Below, in pieces: positions 10,512 through 19,644 of a stretch of DNA of 64,000 bases. Below the pieces are notes generated by a model that did not search any database, was not told where the DNA came from, and saw only the letters and a program-made list of their open reading frames with translations. The first letter of the stretch is position 1. Each line of letters starts with the position of its first letter. Source of the DNA: Phytophthora hibernalis. Taxonomy: Eukaryota > Oomycota > Peronosporomycetes > Peronosporales > Peronosporaceae. Where the stretch lies: contig JAAKBF010000032.1 in the NCBI GenBank assembly GCA_012656075.1, positions 124,001 through 188,000 on the forward strand, written 5' to 3'. Both the position numbers and the translations under genes were made by a program.

Positions 10512-11797
10512 ATGGCGTCGGCAGACACCTCGACGACTTGGTACGAAGCCTACGCGTCTGGAGACGAGGGACGACGAGTGAGTGGAGAGGAGGAAGCAGA
10601 GGAAGAGTATGAGGAGGTGGAGGAGATGACAGATGACGAGCCCATGCACATCACGGGGCGGCTGTTCCTCGGGTCCATCGACGCTGCCAGGAACATCAGT
10701 GCACTGAAGCGACTGCGCATTGGAGCCACGCTTGCGTTACTGGGGGAAGGGGAAGAGGACGCAGCAGTGTCAAGCCACGCGAGTGCGGTGGGCAAAGCCT
10801 ACGCGGAGCTGCAGATTGCAACGACGACCGTTGAGATTGAGGACTCGAAGGATGGAGACTTGCTGCGGAGACTGCCGGGGATACTGGCGGCATTGAAGAA
10901 TCTTCTGTAAGGTGATACGTTCGATGTGTTAATGTGATGCTGTGAAGGTGTGAGGTTGACGTTGTTGTGCACTTGAATGTTGGTTGGGCAGGGAGAAGAC
11001 AGAACAGGAGGGAGAGCGTGTTGGTGCATTGGTAAGTGTTGGTTGAGTTAAACGCAGATACTTCTGCTGCCTTTTCGTATTAAACTGTGATCGCTGACTA
11101 GTCTGGCGTGCTTGGATACCCTTTCCACTCTGCAGTATCGCTGGTAGATCGCGCTCCGCCTCCGTTGTGGCAGCGTGGATGCTTGTCAATGTTTCGAAGA
11201 AACAAAGTGTTCATGATTGTGTCGATCAGATCAGGTACTTAAACGATTACAGGTGCTTGCAAATACGTTCGCAGACATTGGCTAACAGCGCTCAACATTC
11301 CTCACAGAATCATCCGTCCGTGGATCGAGATCAATCCGCACTTCATGCGCGACCTGCACCTGTTCCAGGCCATCCTGGTGTCGACCGTTACTGAATGCAC
11401 AAAAATTGTACTGCTAAAGGACCGATCTTTCCCGCGATTGGACTTCGGTGCGAACCTCGTTGAAGGCATCCTCCAAGGCACGAAAACGATCACGATGCGG
11501 CTCTTGTCCGATATCGACGGTGATCATAATTCGAACTTGAAGGACATCTGCACGTATTCGATCGCTGCAGCAACGACCTCTAGCAAGAATAGCACCTCGA
11601 CGCGACCGCAGTTCGCAAACCTGCGGATAGACGAGATCGAAACCAAGGAGTTGAGCGCCATCGACCACGCTACCCTTCGCAAATCTGGATTTGCGTCAAC
11701 CGACGAGGTGCTGGCAGTTCTGAAGCAGTTCTACCCGAAGGTGACCGCCACAACCTCATTGCTCATGCTGCACTTCCAGTGCCTAGGCCCGTATTGA
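10512..11797 (+). CDS. Dual-specificity phosphatase fused to an ASCH-like domain
   Basis: Exons are 10512-10906, about 10993-11032, 11136-11234 and 11308-11797, about 340 residues. After an acidic N-terminus (EEEAEEEYEEVEEM) comes a DSP fold: MHITGRLFLGSIDAARNIS, then the catalytic HCIAGRSRSASVVAAWML split by an intron inside the Cys codon, then IRPWIEINPHFMRDLHLF. Without a stop or gap the frame runs into LLKDRSFPRLDF...LVEGILQGTKTITMRLL and LRKSGFASTDEVLAVLKQFYP, which fits an ASCH (PUA-like, RNA-associated) domain. The 40-nt exon 2 needs either a one-base correction at about 11019 or the alternative acceptor GGAG at 10996 to stay in frame. The catalytic Cys and Arg are present, so activity is expected. 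The joint architecture is an inference from the uninterrupted final exon. Confidence 0.75.
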
Positions 11798-11826
11798 CGT
11801 CCAATTGAATGTAGCCATCTCATAGC

Positions 11827-11838
11827 GTAGCCATTTCA
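11827..11838 (+). promoter_or_regulatory. Initiator-like GTAGCCATTTCA before TIP41
   Basis: It lies 55 bp before the TIP41 ATG. A near copy, GTAGCCATCTCA, stands just upstream at 11811-11822, only 14 bp after the stop of the preceding gene. TIP41 therefore appears to start within about 100 bp of its neighbour's end. Confidence 0.5.
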
Positions 11839-11893
11839 GTAAATTGTGTTCCCGTACATATTAAAATTGCATTTTGGAATTGACGAGGAAGAG

Positions 11894-13094
11894 ATGGCGT
11901 CCCCAGGGTTTTCACACTTGAGAACGGCGCTCCGGAGCTGCTGGAGGCACTGTACAAGACTACCGATCCTGCTAAGGACAGTCCTTCCCCTGCCAGTCAA
12001 GTATACCTTGGCGACTCTCGCCGCGAGAACAGCGTCGAGGCACAGGCGGATCCCGTGGAGCACAAGGGCATCCGCCTGCACGGATGGGTCATCGGTTCCA
12101 ACAAGACCCACATCACGCCCATTGACACTGTGGATAAGTGCGTTAGCTATAGTAAACAAATATAGTATTGTAAGGGGCTCTGATGTACTGCATTGCACTG
12201 TGCACAGGATCGGAGAGGTCGCCAAGATGACGCCCCCGAGATGGTCTTCGGCAAGAACCAGCTGCTGCTGTTCCACGAGGCGTCGGGGGTGTGCTACAAC
12301 TTCCTGGCGGTGGAGGCGCTGAAAGGCGCACACTTTCCCCACCGGAGAGTGACCAGGCGCTGGACATCGTGGCGAACCAGCAGCTCAAGGTCGCCATTGC
12401 CAAGCACAACACCAACAAGTACGAGGGGCTGTTGTGGAGGAATTGGAATTAAGGTCGTAGGGCATCGAGTTGTTGATACAGTGGTGGTTAATTTGAGCAC
12501 AGGGAGGAGGTGAAGGAGCTGGACATCACGTACGACTGGACCTACACGACGGACTACAAGGGATCACTTCAACGTCTCATCAAGGCGACGTTTGCGAAGG
12601 GCGAAGAGGAAGCGAAGGTGGAGGCCACAACTGAGCGCATCGACTTTGAAAAGCTGAAAGAGCGCGAACCCATTCTCTGGTTTGAGGACGTGGGACTGTA
12701 CGAGGACGAGCTTCACGACCACGGAACTTCTGCCATGTCGATCAAAGTGGTAAGTGAGCTGCACCATCAGGTATGCTTCAATTTGATTGGAAGTAGTTCT
12801 CACGCATGTCGTTATTGATTTTATTTGCAGCGCGTAATGCCGTCGGGATTTTATGTGCTTTCTCGCTACTGGATGCGCCTGGACCATGTGGTTGTTCGTC
12901 TCCATGAAACGCGAATCCACCACCTCTTCGGCACCGACCACTTCCTTCGCGAGTACACGCGCAAGGCGCAACAGTTCGAAGTGCTGTTCGCACAGGGCCA
13001 TCCTAAGAACATGGCCAACTACACCAACATCGACACTTTCCAGCATCTGCTGCCTGTGCGCGAAGCTGTTGTCGAGAAGGTGTTGCTTCAGTAA
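11894..13094 (+). CDS. TIPRL: TIP41-like protein (PP2A-branch TOR signalling regulator)
   Basis: Exons are 11894-12137, 12208-12430, 12503-12749 and 12831-13094, about 325 residues. The family core is clear: GIRLHGWVIGSNKTHITPID, MVFGKNQLLLFHEASGVCYN, DWTYTTDYKGSLQRL, RIDFEKLKEREPILWFEDV, then RVMPSGFYVLSRYWMRLDHV at the start of exon 4. TIP41 proteins bind PP2A-type phosphatases or their alpha4/TAP42 partner in the cytosol. Apparent one-base shifts at about 11905, 12236 (CCCCC) and 12338 (CCCC) are needed to join the conserved blocks; they add up to a length divisible by three. Intron 2 uses a weak GTTGTG donor chosen because it keeps the frame. The start codon follows from the first in-frame ATG after the initiator motif. 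Confidence 0.88.
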
Positions 13095-13197
13095 TCGTCT
13101 ACTATCGTTGGCAATACCCTGGCGTTTAGACTGTATGCAGCAGACACAGCTCGGCAAAACGTAACCCGTGATAAGATAACAAATCCACACCAAACTC

Positions 13198-13917
13198 CTA
13201 TCGGTAGTCATCGGGCATCTCAGCTCCGACGACAACCAGACTGTCAGCTTTCAAAGAGCACTCAACTGCCGCAAACATGACCCGCGAGTGGAACGAATAC
13301 CACGCGACTCTCCTCGCATCTGCAACACACACAGGCGCCTTCATCTCCAAGTCCGGGTCGTCCTTCATCAAAGGCCCGTCCGTCCTCTCGCCGTCCTCTC
13401 GACTGGCGGTCGTCACTTGTTCATCTTCACTCGCATTCAGTTGCGCCTCGTCGTTGAGGAAGAATGCCACTTGCTGTGAGTTCATATCCAGGTATACTCC
13501 AATTGTATCCCCCACAGCAAACGCTTGGGCTTTGCAGACCTCCACCCCGCTGTGAAAGATCACGCCTGTCGCAGCGTATCCGACCGTCTGCTCTGTCGCC
13601 CCAGTCTCGAACTTGACGGACGGCGCCACGCCCACAAAAATGCTCCGTGGATCCGCCATGCGCTCCACCAGCACCTCCCAATAGTGACGACCACTGGTAA
13701 AGTACAGATGGCGCAGCACTCGTGTCCGTTTGCTGTGGGGACACTGGCAAACACCTGAACAGTCAGAAAACACACAAGTTGGTCCACTTTGACAGTCGAA
13801 TACGGAACTAGTAGAGTGCGCTGGAGGCTGCAACTTCCTCAGCAACTACACCATACGATCCTGTATCTGCATAATACAGCAACACACGACAAACAGGCTC
13901 CACGTACGCTCAGCCAT
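13198..13917 (-). CDS. SPRY-domain protein
   Basis: The main exon is 13754-13198 on the minus strand. It encodes a SPRY core: SGRHYWEVLVERM, FVGVAPSVKFET, TVGYAATGVIFHSG, VGDTIGVYLDMNSQQVAFFL, then an acidic insert and a Trp/Tyr-containing last strand. SPRY domains are protein-interaction modules and carry no catalytic residues. A first exon of ten bases (13917-13908, ATG plus two codons and one base) with a GTACGT donor and a TTCAG acceptor joins in frame and gives 188 residues, but it is short. An open frame continues upstream of that ATG, so the true N-terminus may be longer and may overlap the promoter of the next gene. The gene ends 103 bp from TIP41, tail to tail. Confidence 0.7.
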
Positions 13918-14057
13918 GACGTCGACAACTCCCGCGCCGCATGTAGCTGCAATGTCAAACGAAAACTGAGCCACTACTAATAAAGTGCGAAGTCGTGTCC
14001 ACCACACTATATTGAGTTTTTTTCCACTAATCACCTCCTTTTGGCGTCAATTGCGAA

Positions 14058-16311
14058 ATGAGCCTGCCGCCTCGCTACCCGCCGACCAAGGCCAAGACCA
14101 AGACGTACGTGCACCGCCTGGAGCTGTCGAGCCGCTGCACGGGCGAGAGCGTCGCGTCCCAGAGCGTCATGGACCTCACGAACGTGCTGTGCGACCGGGA
14201 AGCGCTGCAGCAGCTGGTGGGAGACCTCTACGCGCCATTCGAGGCGCTGCACGTGGACCAAGTCGTGGTGCTGCATGTGGAAGGGACCATCACTCCTGGA
14301 TGGAAATCTGCCAATGAGAAGACGGGAGATGCTTCCGGCCCTCGATTATCGACGGCCATTGGTGGAGCAATTGCAGGCGCCAAGGAACTTGGTATGATGG
14401 CGGTCAGGGCGATTCTTGATTGGGCGAAAATGGGACTAATGTGTTTTTGCTGGTGGTAGCCTATGGGGAAGTGTCGGTGGTGAGGAAGAGCGAGACGTTG
14501 AAGCGTGGAAGGGACGGAACGAGTAAGCCAACGATCTGTTCAACAAAGTGCAAACGCGTTGTGACGGTTGAGTGTGGAGAGTTCTCGGTCGAGTTGAAGC
14601 GCAAAGCTATTGAGAAGGCTGGACGGGTGTTACTAGGTACGTGGAGAGGATGTGGTTTGGTAAAGATTGTGTGTTTGTTTTGACGTGGGTGTGGTGGTTG
14701 TCAGTAATGGATTGGGTTAGTGAGGTGGAGAGTATTTTCGCAGCGAGGGATGCGCTCACGAGGTTGGGTTGTGACGTGGTGGGGACCAGCTTTGTGCTCG
14801 CGACGAATGCCAGCGTCTTGCGCAGTTTGAAGTCGGCGCAATTGGCGGTTAGCTGCTCGTGGAACCCAACCTATGGTGCGAAACTTAATACGTCCCTACT
14901 TGAAAATGGTGCTAGCTGCACATGTCATACAACGGGAACCAGCAACGGGCAAAGCTCCAAAAAGCGTCAATGCACCGGAGAAATTGATTCTGATCCGTCG
15001 GTCCAAGTTCTGCTGAGTCATCGGACTGCTGAGTACCAGGTAATGATCCCACGTGGAGATTGTATGTTTTGGCTACTCGTACTAATATGTTTTATGCGGG
15101 CACTATTCTGTCAGGCTAACAACCCGACTGAAGATCGCAGTCTTAACATCGTGAAGGCATCTGACGAAGGTGTCCAAATCAACGCAGTATTTGACGGACA
15201 CGGTGGATCTAGAGCCGTAGAGTAAGCTGACGCGACCTATTTGTTTGTTTGAGCACGGAGTCTGATATTTGATATGTACAGGCATCTTCAAACATCATTA
15301 TGTCAGCACATACTTGCAGAGGTGACCTCCAAGAACTCAAGTGACGAGGTTGCAGCAATTGTGAAGAGCGCATTCGCTCGATGCGACGAAGAGTTAAAGC
15401 AGTCGCTTATGATGCTACCTCCAAATGTTCGCATGTCGAAGGGTTACTGCAATGCGGGGTCATGTGCAGTTATTGCTCTTTTCATCAATTCGGTGCTTTA
15501 CATTGCGAACGTGGGAGACTGCGCAGCAGTGCTTGGAAAAGTGAGCAAGGAGACTCAAGGACTACAGGCTGTCGAGGTTTCTGTCGATCATTCCTGCAAC
15601 AACCCGCAAGAAGCTAAGCTCGTGGTCGATCGCTCACACGATCGCAACGCTATCAGGATGAGCAAAGACGATCAGGCCACTGGAGCTGGCATCGTTGGTG
15701 TGAAACGTGTAGCCGGCAGTTTGGCTATGACTCGAGCATTTGGAGACTTCTACCTCAAATATCCAGAACTAAGCTCGGCTCCATTTAAGGTACTTGTAAT
15801 TTATGCTCTTTGTGCAGATTTACTACATTACATGTATTAACTGACTGTATGTGTTGTTACAGAGCAAGGTGCCGTACATTACGTCGGAACCAAGTATCAC
15901 CACGGTGTACATGGATGGCAGTGAAAAGTATGTCATATTGGCGAGCGACGGATTGTGGGACGTCATGACGCCGCAAGAGGCCGTCCATATTGTCGACAAA
16001 TTCGGTACGTCGACATCAATTCTGTTTTGAAAAGAATGGCAAACCTAATGGCACGAATTTTGTTGTTGTGTACAGACCCGGAACAATCCCTTTTCTTTTC
16101 AACAGCAAGTGTTGCGCTCATTCATGCTGCACTTGAGAAGATCGCGCACAGAGATGGTTTGATGATGCACGAGCTTATGTCGATGGCCCAAGGTCCTGTG
16201 CGAAGACGCTTTCATGACGATATTTCGTGCACGGTTGTCTACATCAACCATCAGAACGAAGCTCGGAGTGTAGTGGCTACCACTAAAACGGAGAGCATAC
16301 CCAAAGTGTGA
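14058..16311 (+). CDS. APRT-like phosphoribosyltransferase domain fused to PP2C phosphatase
   Basis: Seven exons (14058-14391, 14460-14636, 14705-15039, 15115-15221, 15282-15789, 15863-16004, 16076-16311) with 60-75 nt introns give 612 residues and no frame break. Residues 1 to about 220 follow adenine-phosphoribosyltransferase order: LYAPFEALHVDQVVVLHVEG, AIGGAIAGAKELG, AYGEVSVVRKSETLKRG, then RVLLVMDWVSEVESIFAARD. In active enzymes that last block is the PRPP loop VVDDxxATGGT; here the second Asp and the TGGT are lost, so PRPP binding is unlikely. After a Ser/Cys-rich linker a full PP2C follows: AVFDGHGG, NVGDCAAVLG, SLAMTRAFGDF, ILASDGLWDV, FHDDISCTVVYI, with metal-binding aspartates kept. 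A regulatory role for the dead domain is inferred. The SPRY gene lies divergently 140 bp away. Confidence 0.85.
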
Positions 16312-16339
16312 TTCTAAGGGGTGCGGGGAAGATTTAGCT

Positions 16340-16932
16340 TTATTCCGACATCATCATGTTCACATATTCGACGTAGTTGATGTTGCCGTGTTGATCAGGC
16401 TCAAGCTGCTCATAGAAGAATGAGAACGTGTTCCAAGTACAATTGAAAGAGCATTCTGTTGCCTACCTGGCTTATGAGTTCTTGAGCTTGGTCAGAAGAG
16501 ATCCGGGCCGCTCCGTAAGTGGTAAGCGCAATGAGCAATTTGTCAGCCTTGATGAAACCTGGGGCGGATGAGTTGCCTTCAAAGGCTTTGAATGCATTTT
16601 TGACTTGTTCAGACGTGTAGGTGGCGTTCACTTTCCTGGACATGACGGCCACAAACTCGTCGAAGTCAATCTCGCCGTTGCTATCCTGGTCGATTTCATT
16701 GATCATGAGGTCGATTTCTTCCGGAGAAGTGTCGATCCCTAGGGTGTCCATCAGCTCTCCCAATTCGACTTTTGTGATCGAGCCACCACGGTCCTGCAGA
16801 GACAATAGTTTGATCAGTCACATCAGAAATACTAACTATACTGTAGCTGCAAACGAAGGAACTTACTCGGTCAACCAAGTTAAAGATCTCGCGGAACTCG
16901 ATGAGCTCCTCGGAGCTTAAAGCATGAGTCAT
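16340..16932 (-). CDS. Four-EF-hand calmodulin/centrin-like protein
   Basis: Exons on the minus strand are 16932-16867, 16793-16467 and 16405-16340, with introns of 73 and 61 nt, giving 152 residues with no frame break. It starts MTHALSSEELIEFREIFNLV. EF1 (DRDRGGSITKVE) and EF2 (DQDSNGEIDFDE) have good Ca-binding loops. EF3 (around EGNSSAPGFIKADK) lacks the acidic pattern. EF4 (EPDQHGNINYVEYVNMMMSE) starts with Glu and is probably weak. Length and spacing match calmodulin or caltractin relatives, but degeneration of the second pair separates it from true calmodulin. It is convergent with the PP2C fusion, and the two stop codons are 29 bp apart. Confidence 0.85.
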
Positions 16933-17103
16933 TTCTGCGTGTAACTACTTCTTCCAATCAAGGAAACCTTTAGACTGAGGTACATGTAGTTCGCTGCAAG
17001 AAAGTAGTAGCACAATCTCACATTGACGAAACTAGCACATGCGAAGCAGCAAACTCACTCCATTTATGGAAAGACTTGCAATTAACGTAAAACTCGTGTT
17101 TGC

Positions 17104-18994
17104 TCAAAGCGGAGGCAAGCTGTTTAGTAGGAGTCGGTGGAAGCCTGGCGCCACCTTGTCACCTTGTGGAGTTTCAGCTTCTTTCTTGCTTCTAAGCTGA
17201 AGCAGTCGGAGGATTGGGGCGCTGGTGTCGGAACTACCGAGCCCATCTTTATCCAGCGAAGGAACCTTGCGCTGTGAAGCCTTCCACACTTTCTGGATAC
17301 GCTGCACTGCAGCTAACTCTTCTTGGTACTTTTGTCGGATCGTTTTGGCCGCATCGCGGCTACTTTGCACGAAGTTTGGGGTCGGTAGATTTTTGGCCCA
17401 AGTGCATCTTGAACAAGTGATAGATTCTCATGTTGGATCGGGGCGTGAGGACTAGCCATCAACATCATCGCGACGCAAGTAAAACTAGGTGAAGGATGAT
17501 ACGTTGAATCCATCATAGCCCGTAACTTTGTCAAGCCTTCCGCAGCAGACTTGCAACCATTGTTTCCCCATGTTGGTTTGCTTAAATTTTCCTCTGGAAT
17601 GAGCGTGAGCTTCTGTGACATGGGTTTATTCAGGCCGACAGCACCGTTTGCACGCGAGTATTTATCGGTCAGCGTGCTTTGAGCCCCTCGGACAAGAAGG
17701 AAACCATTGTGGAGAAGTAGGCTGACCAAATGCTTCGGGACCCCACAAATTGTTGCCAAGTGGCGCACACAATGCAGCATCAAATCGATAGCAAGATACA
17801 CGATCGACAGGGCCAGTACAAGCGCCACACCAACCTTCCAAGTCTTGTTCAAGCCCACCTCTTTCCCCGTACCGCGCGGCTCCGCATCTTGTACAGCACC
17901 ATAACGCGAATCGTTGTCAGTCTCTTCAAACTCGCTTTCAAGCGATGAGCTTTCCGTTTCCTCAAAGCCAGACGATCTTGCATCCAAATTCGAATTCGCT
18001 TTCACTTCCAGAAGGATGGCAATTTCTATGATCTTGTCTTGGACATTAGCTTCCACACGATTAGCATCGTCTTTAATCCCAGGCTCATCGATCACTTCGA
18101 TATCCGAGTTGTGTTCACTGTCAGTCGTAGGGATCAAGCCAGGAACAGCTTCAGTGATGTCAACAGACAAATTGGTTTGCCACAAAGCAACAGCACTATC
18201 ATCCGGTGTAACAACGACTAGTTCCTCGGCGTCACTGCTTGTCTCCTCAACCGACCCAATTTCTTCATGAAAGCTTGCCTCGCTGGAATACTCTTCGGGG
18301 GTTGTTCAGTGGCTTCCACCAAGGGGCTTTGAAGTTCTGCGATCATCTGCTCTACAGTAGCAAGTCGATCACCGCTGCTTGTTGACTCCGATTCAGCTGA
18401 AGTCGCTTCACCGCCATTTGCTCCCTGTTGCTCGCACGGCGTCAAATGAAGCATCCAGTCGAATGACAAACGCAACACGCTCTCCAGTGCTGCAACACAC
18501 TCGTCACTCTCACGCACCTTTCCGTCAGCAAAGTCGCAAAAGTCCATAGCGACATCTTCTGAGTCGTTCTCCACCCACAAGGCTGATGCATTCTCCCCAC
18601 TCTCTCGGAGCACATTTTTGGTCACAACGAATCCAGGCAGCACGTTCTCAGCAGTCAATTTCTTGCAGAACCACTGGAAATTCACCACTTGGTCTAGCGC
18701 TTCTCGAACGGCACCCGCACACCGGGTGATGTCCACCTTGTGCTCTTGACAGAAGCTCTGCACCTGCACAGGCACATGGCGTGTCACGTCCACCTTGAGC
18801 AGTACTGGTTGTACGTCCAGCAGCATCGGCAGCACCAGCCACATTGGCGTCGAGTCGGACGTGGCAGCACTCGTCACAAAAACTGTCGGCTCGATGTCTC
18901 GCTCGATGACGGAGACCGCGTCGCTGCAGCTGGGCAGACACGAATGGCACAGCGCCCCGAGCGCCAAATTCCTCCACACACCGACGCGAACCAT
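17104..18994 (-). CDS. Unknown secreted-pathway single-pass membrane protein
   Basis: I do not recognise a family. From the ATG at 18994 the N-terminus MVRVGVWRNLALGALCHSCL is a short hydrophobic leader. A long luminal or extracellular region follows with spaced Cys residues and acidic Ser/Glu-rich tracts. One transmembrane helix, VGVALVLALSIVYLAIDLML, precedes a basic C-terminal part ending in a possible IQ-like helix (AAVQRIQKVWKASQRK). Two one-base shifts have to be bridged, at about 18299 (GGGGG) and about 17375. No RxLR, CRN or kinase motif is present. The topology suggests an endomembrane or surface protein of about 630 residues. An initiator motif lies 150 bp upstream. Confidence 0.6.
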
Positions 18995-19143
18995 GGCGAG
19001 AAAAGGGCGGAACTGCAATTGAATCTCGTGTTGAGGTGGCTTCTTGAGATCTGAGCCCCGCTTCAGTTGGCAGAAACGTCCGTCCGTCTTCACCTGCGAT
19101 GATTCGCGTCGTTTCGCCGAATACGATCTTTTCCGCCGTGATT

Positions 19144-19155
19144 TGAAATGGCTAC
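19144..19155 (-). promoter_or_regulatory. Initiator-like GTAGCCATTTCA before the membrane-protein gene
   Basis: Reverse complement TGAAATGGCTAC on the plus strand, 150 bp before the minus-strand start at 18994. It is identical to the elements at 10497 and 11827, on the opposite strand and with the matching gene orientation. Confidence 0.45.
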
Positions 19156-19278
19156 ATACTGAAGGGCAATTTCATCGATGACGCTGCTTGTACGCATGAG
19201 CCAGCAAAAGCGTTGGGACTTGGCTCCAAGATTTAGGACGCGGCGAATGACGTGGTGAACAATTGCGCCTCCTGTTCA

Positions 19279-19537
19279 GAATCACCGAATTGGCTTTCTC
19301 CGAAACACTTGCAAATGCAGGCATCAAGCAAGACGCTGTGAACTACTTCGAGATCAACGAAGCCTTTTCGGTTGTTGCGTGCGCCAACATGAAGCTATTG
19401 AGCCTCGATGCGGAAAAGGTGAATGCGTAGGTTGCATTAGCTGCATCATTGTGTCGGCAGTATGCATGATCGTGCTCTAACTTTATTGAGCAAAAGGTGC
19501 TGTGGCTATCGGAAATCTTCTTGGGCAAGAATCATAG
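19279..19537 (+). pseudogene. Acetyl-CoA acetyltransferase (thiolase) C-terminal remnant
   Basis: The frame LAFSETLANAGIKQDAVNYF continues with EINEAFSVVACANMKLLSLD, the thiolase NEAF-type active-site region. After a break where an intron appears to sit, GAVAIGNLLGQES then hits a stop (19537). The last piece corresponds to the GGAVxxGHPLGxSG motif, but the catalytic-site His-Pro is replaced by Asn-Leu and the rest, including the final catalytic Cys motif, is missing. Upstream sequence (19100-19278) holds only frame-broken hints. It is a dead fragment between two minus-strand genes. Confidence 0.75.
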
Positions 19538-19644
19538 TCACGCTGTGCTTCCTGATGTATGGAGGGAGCCGCTGTTTATCAGGTACTACTGTACACGTCG
19601 TAAATGGAGCTGTTGATCAAACCTTCATTCAAGAATTCAGAAAA

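Noticed and set aside
11019..11032. Firm frameshift call in the DSP active-site region
   Set aside because: An alternative acceptor (GGAG at 10996) keeps the frame without any base change, so the lesion is not certain.
17104..18994. Secreted RxLR or CRN effector
   Set aside because: A leader peptide is present, but there is no RxLR, dEER, LFLAK or similar motif, and a C-terminal transmembrane helix is present.
18648..19054. Plus- and minus-strand frames inside the membrane-protein gene
   Set aside because: They overlap the signal-peptide exon in other frames and show no motif or plausible composition.
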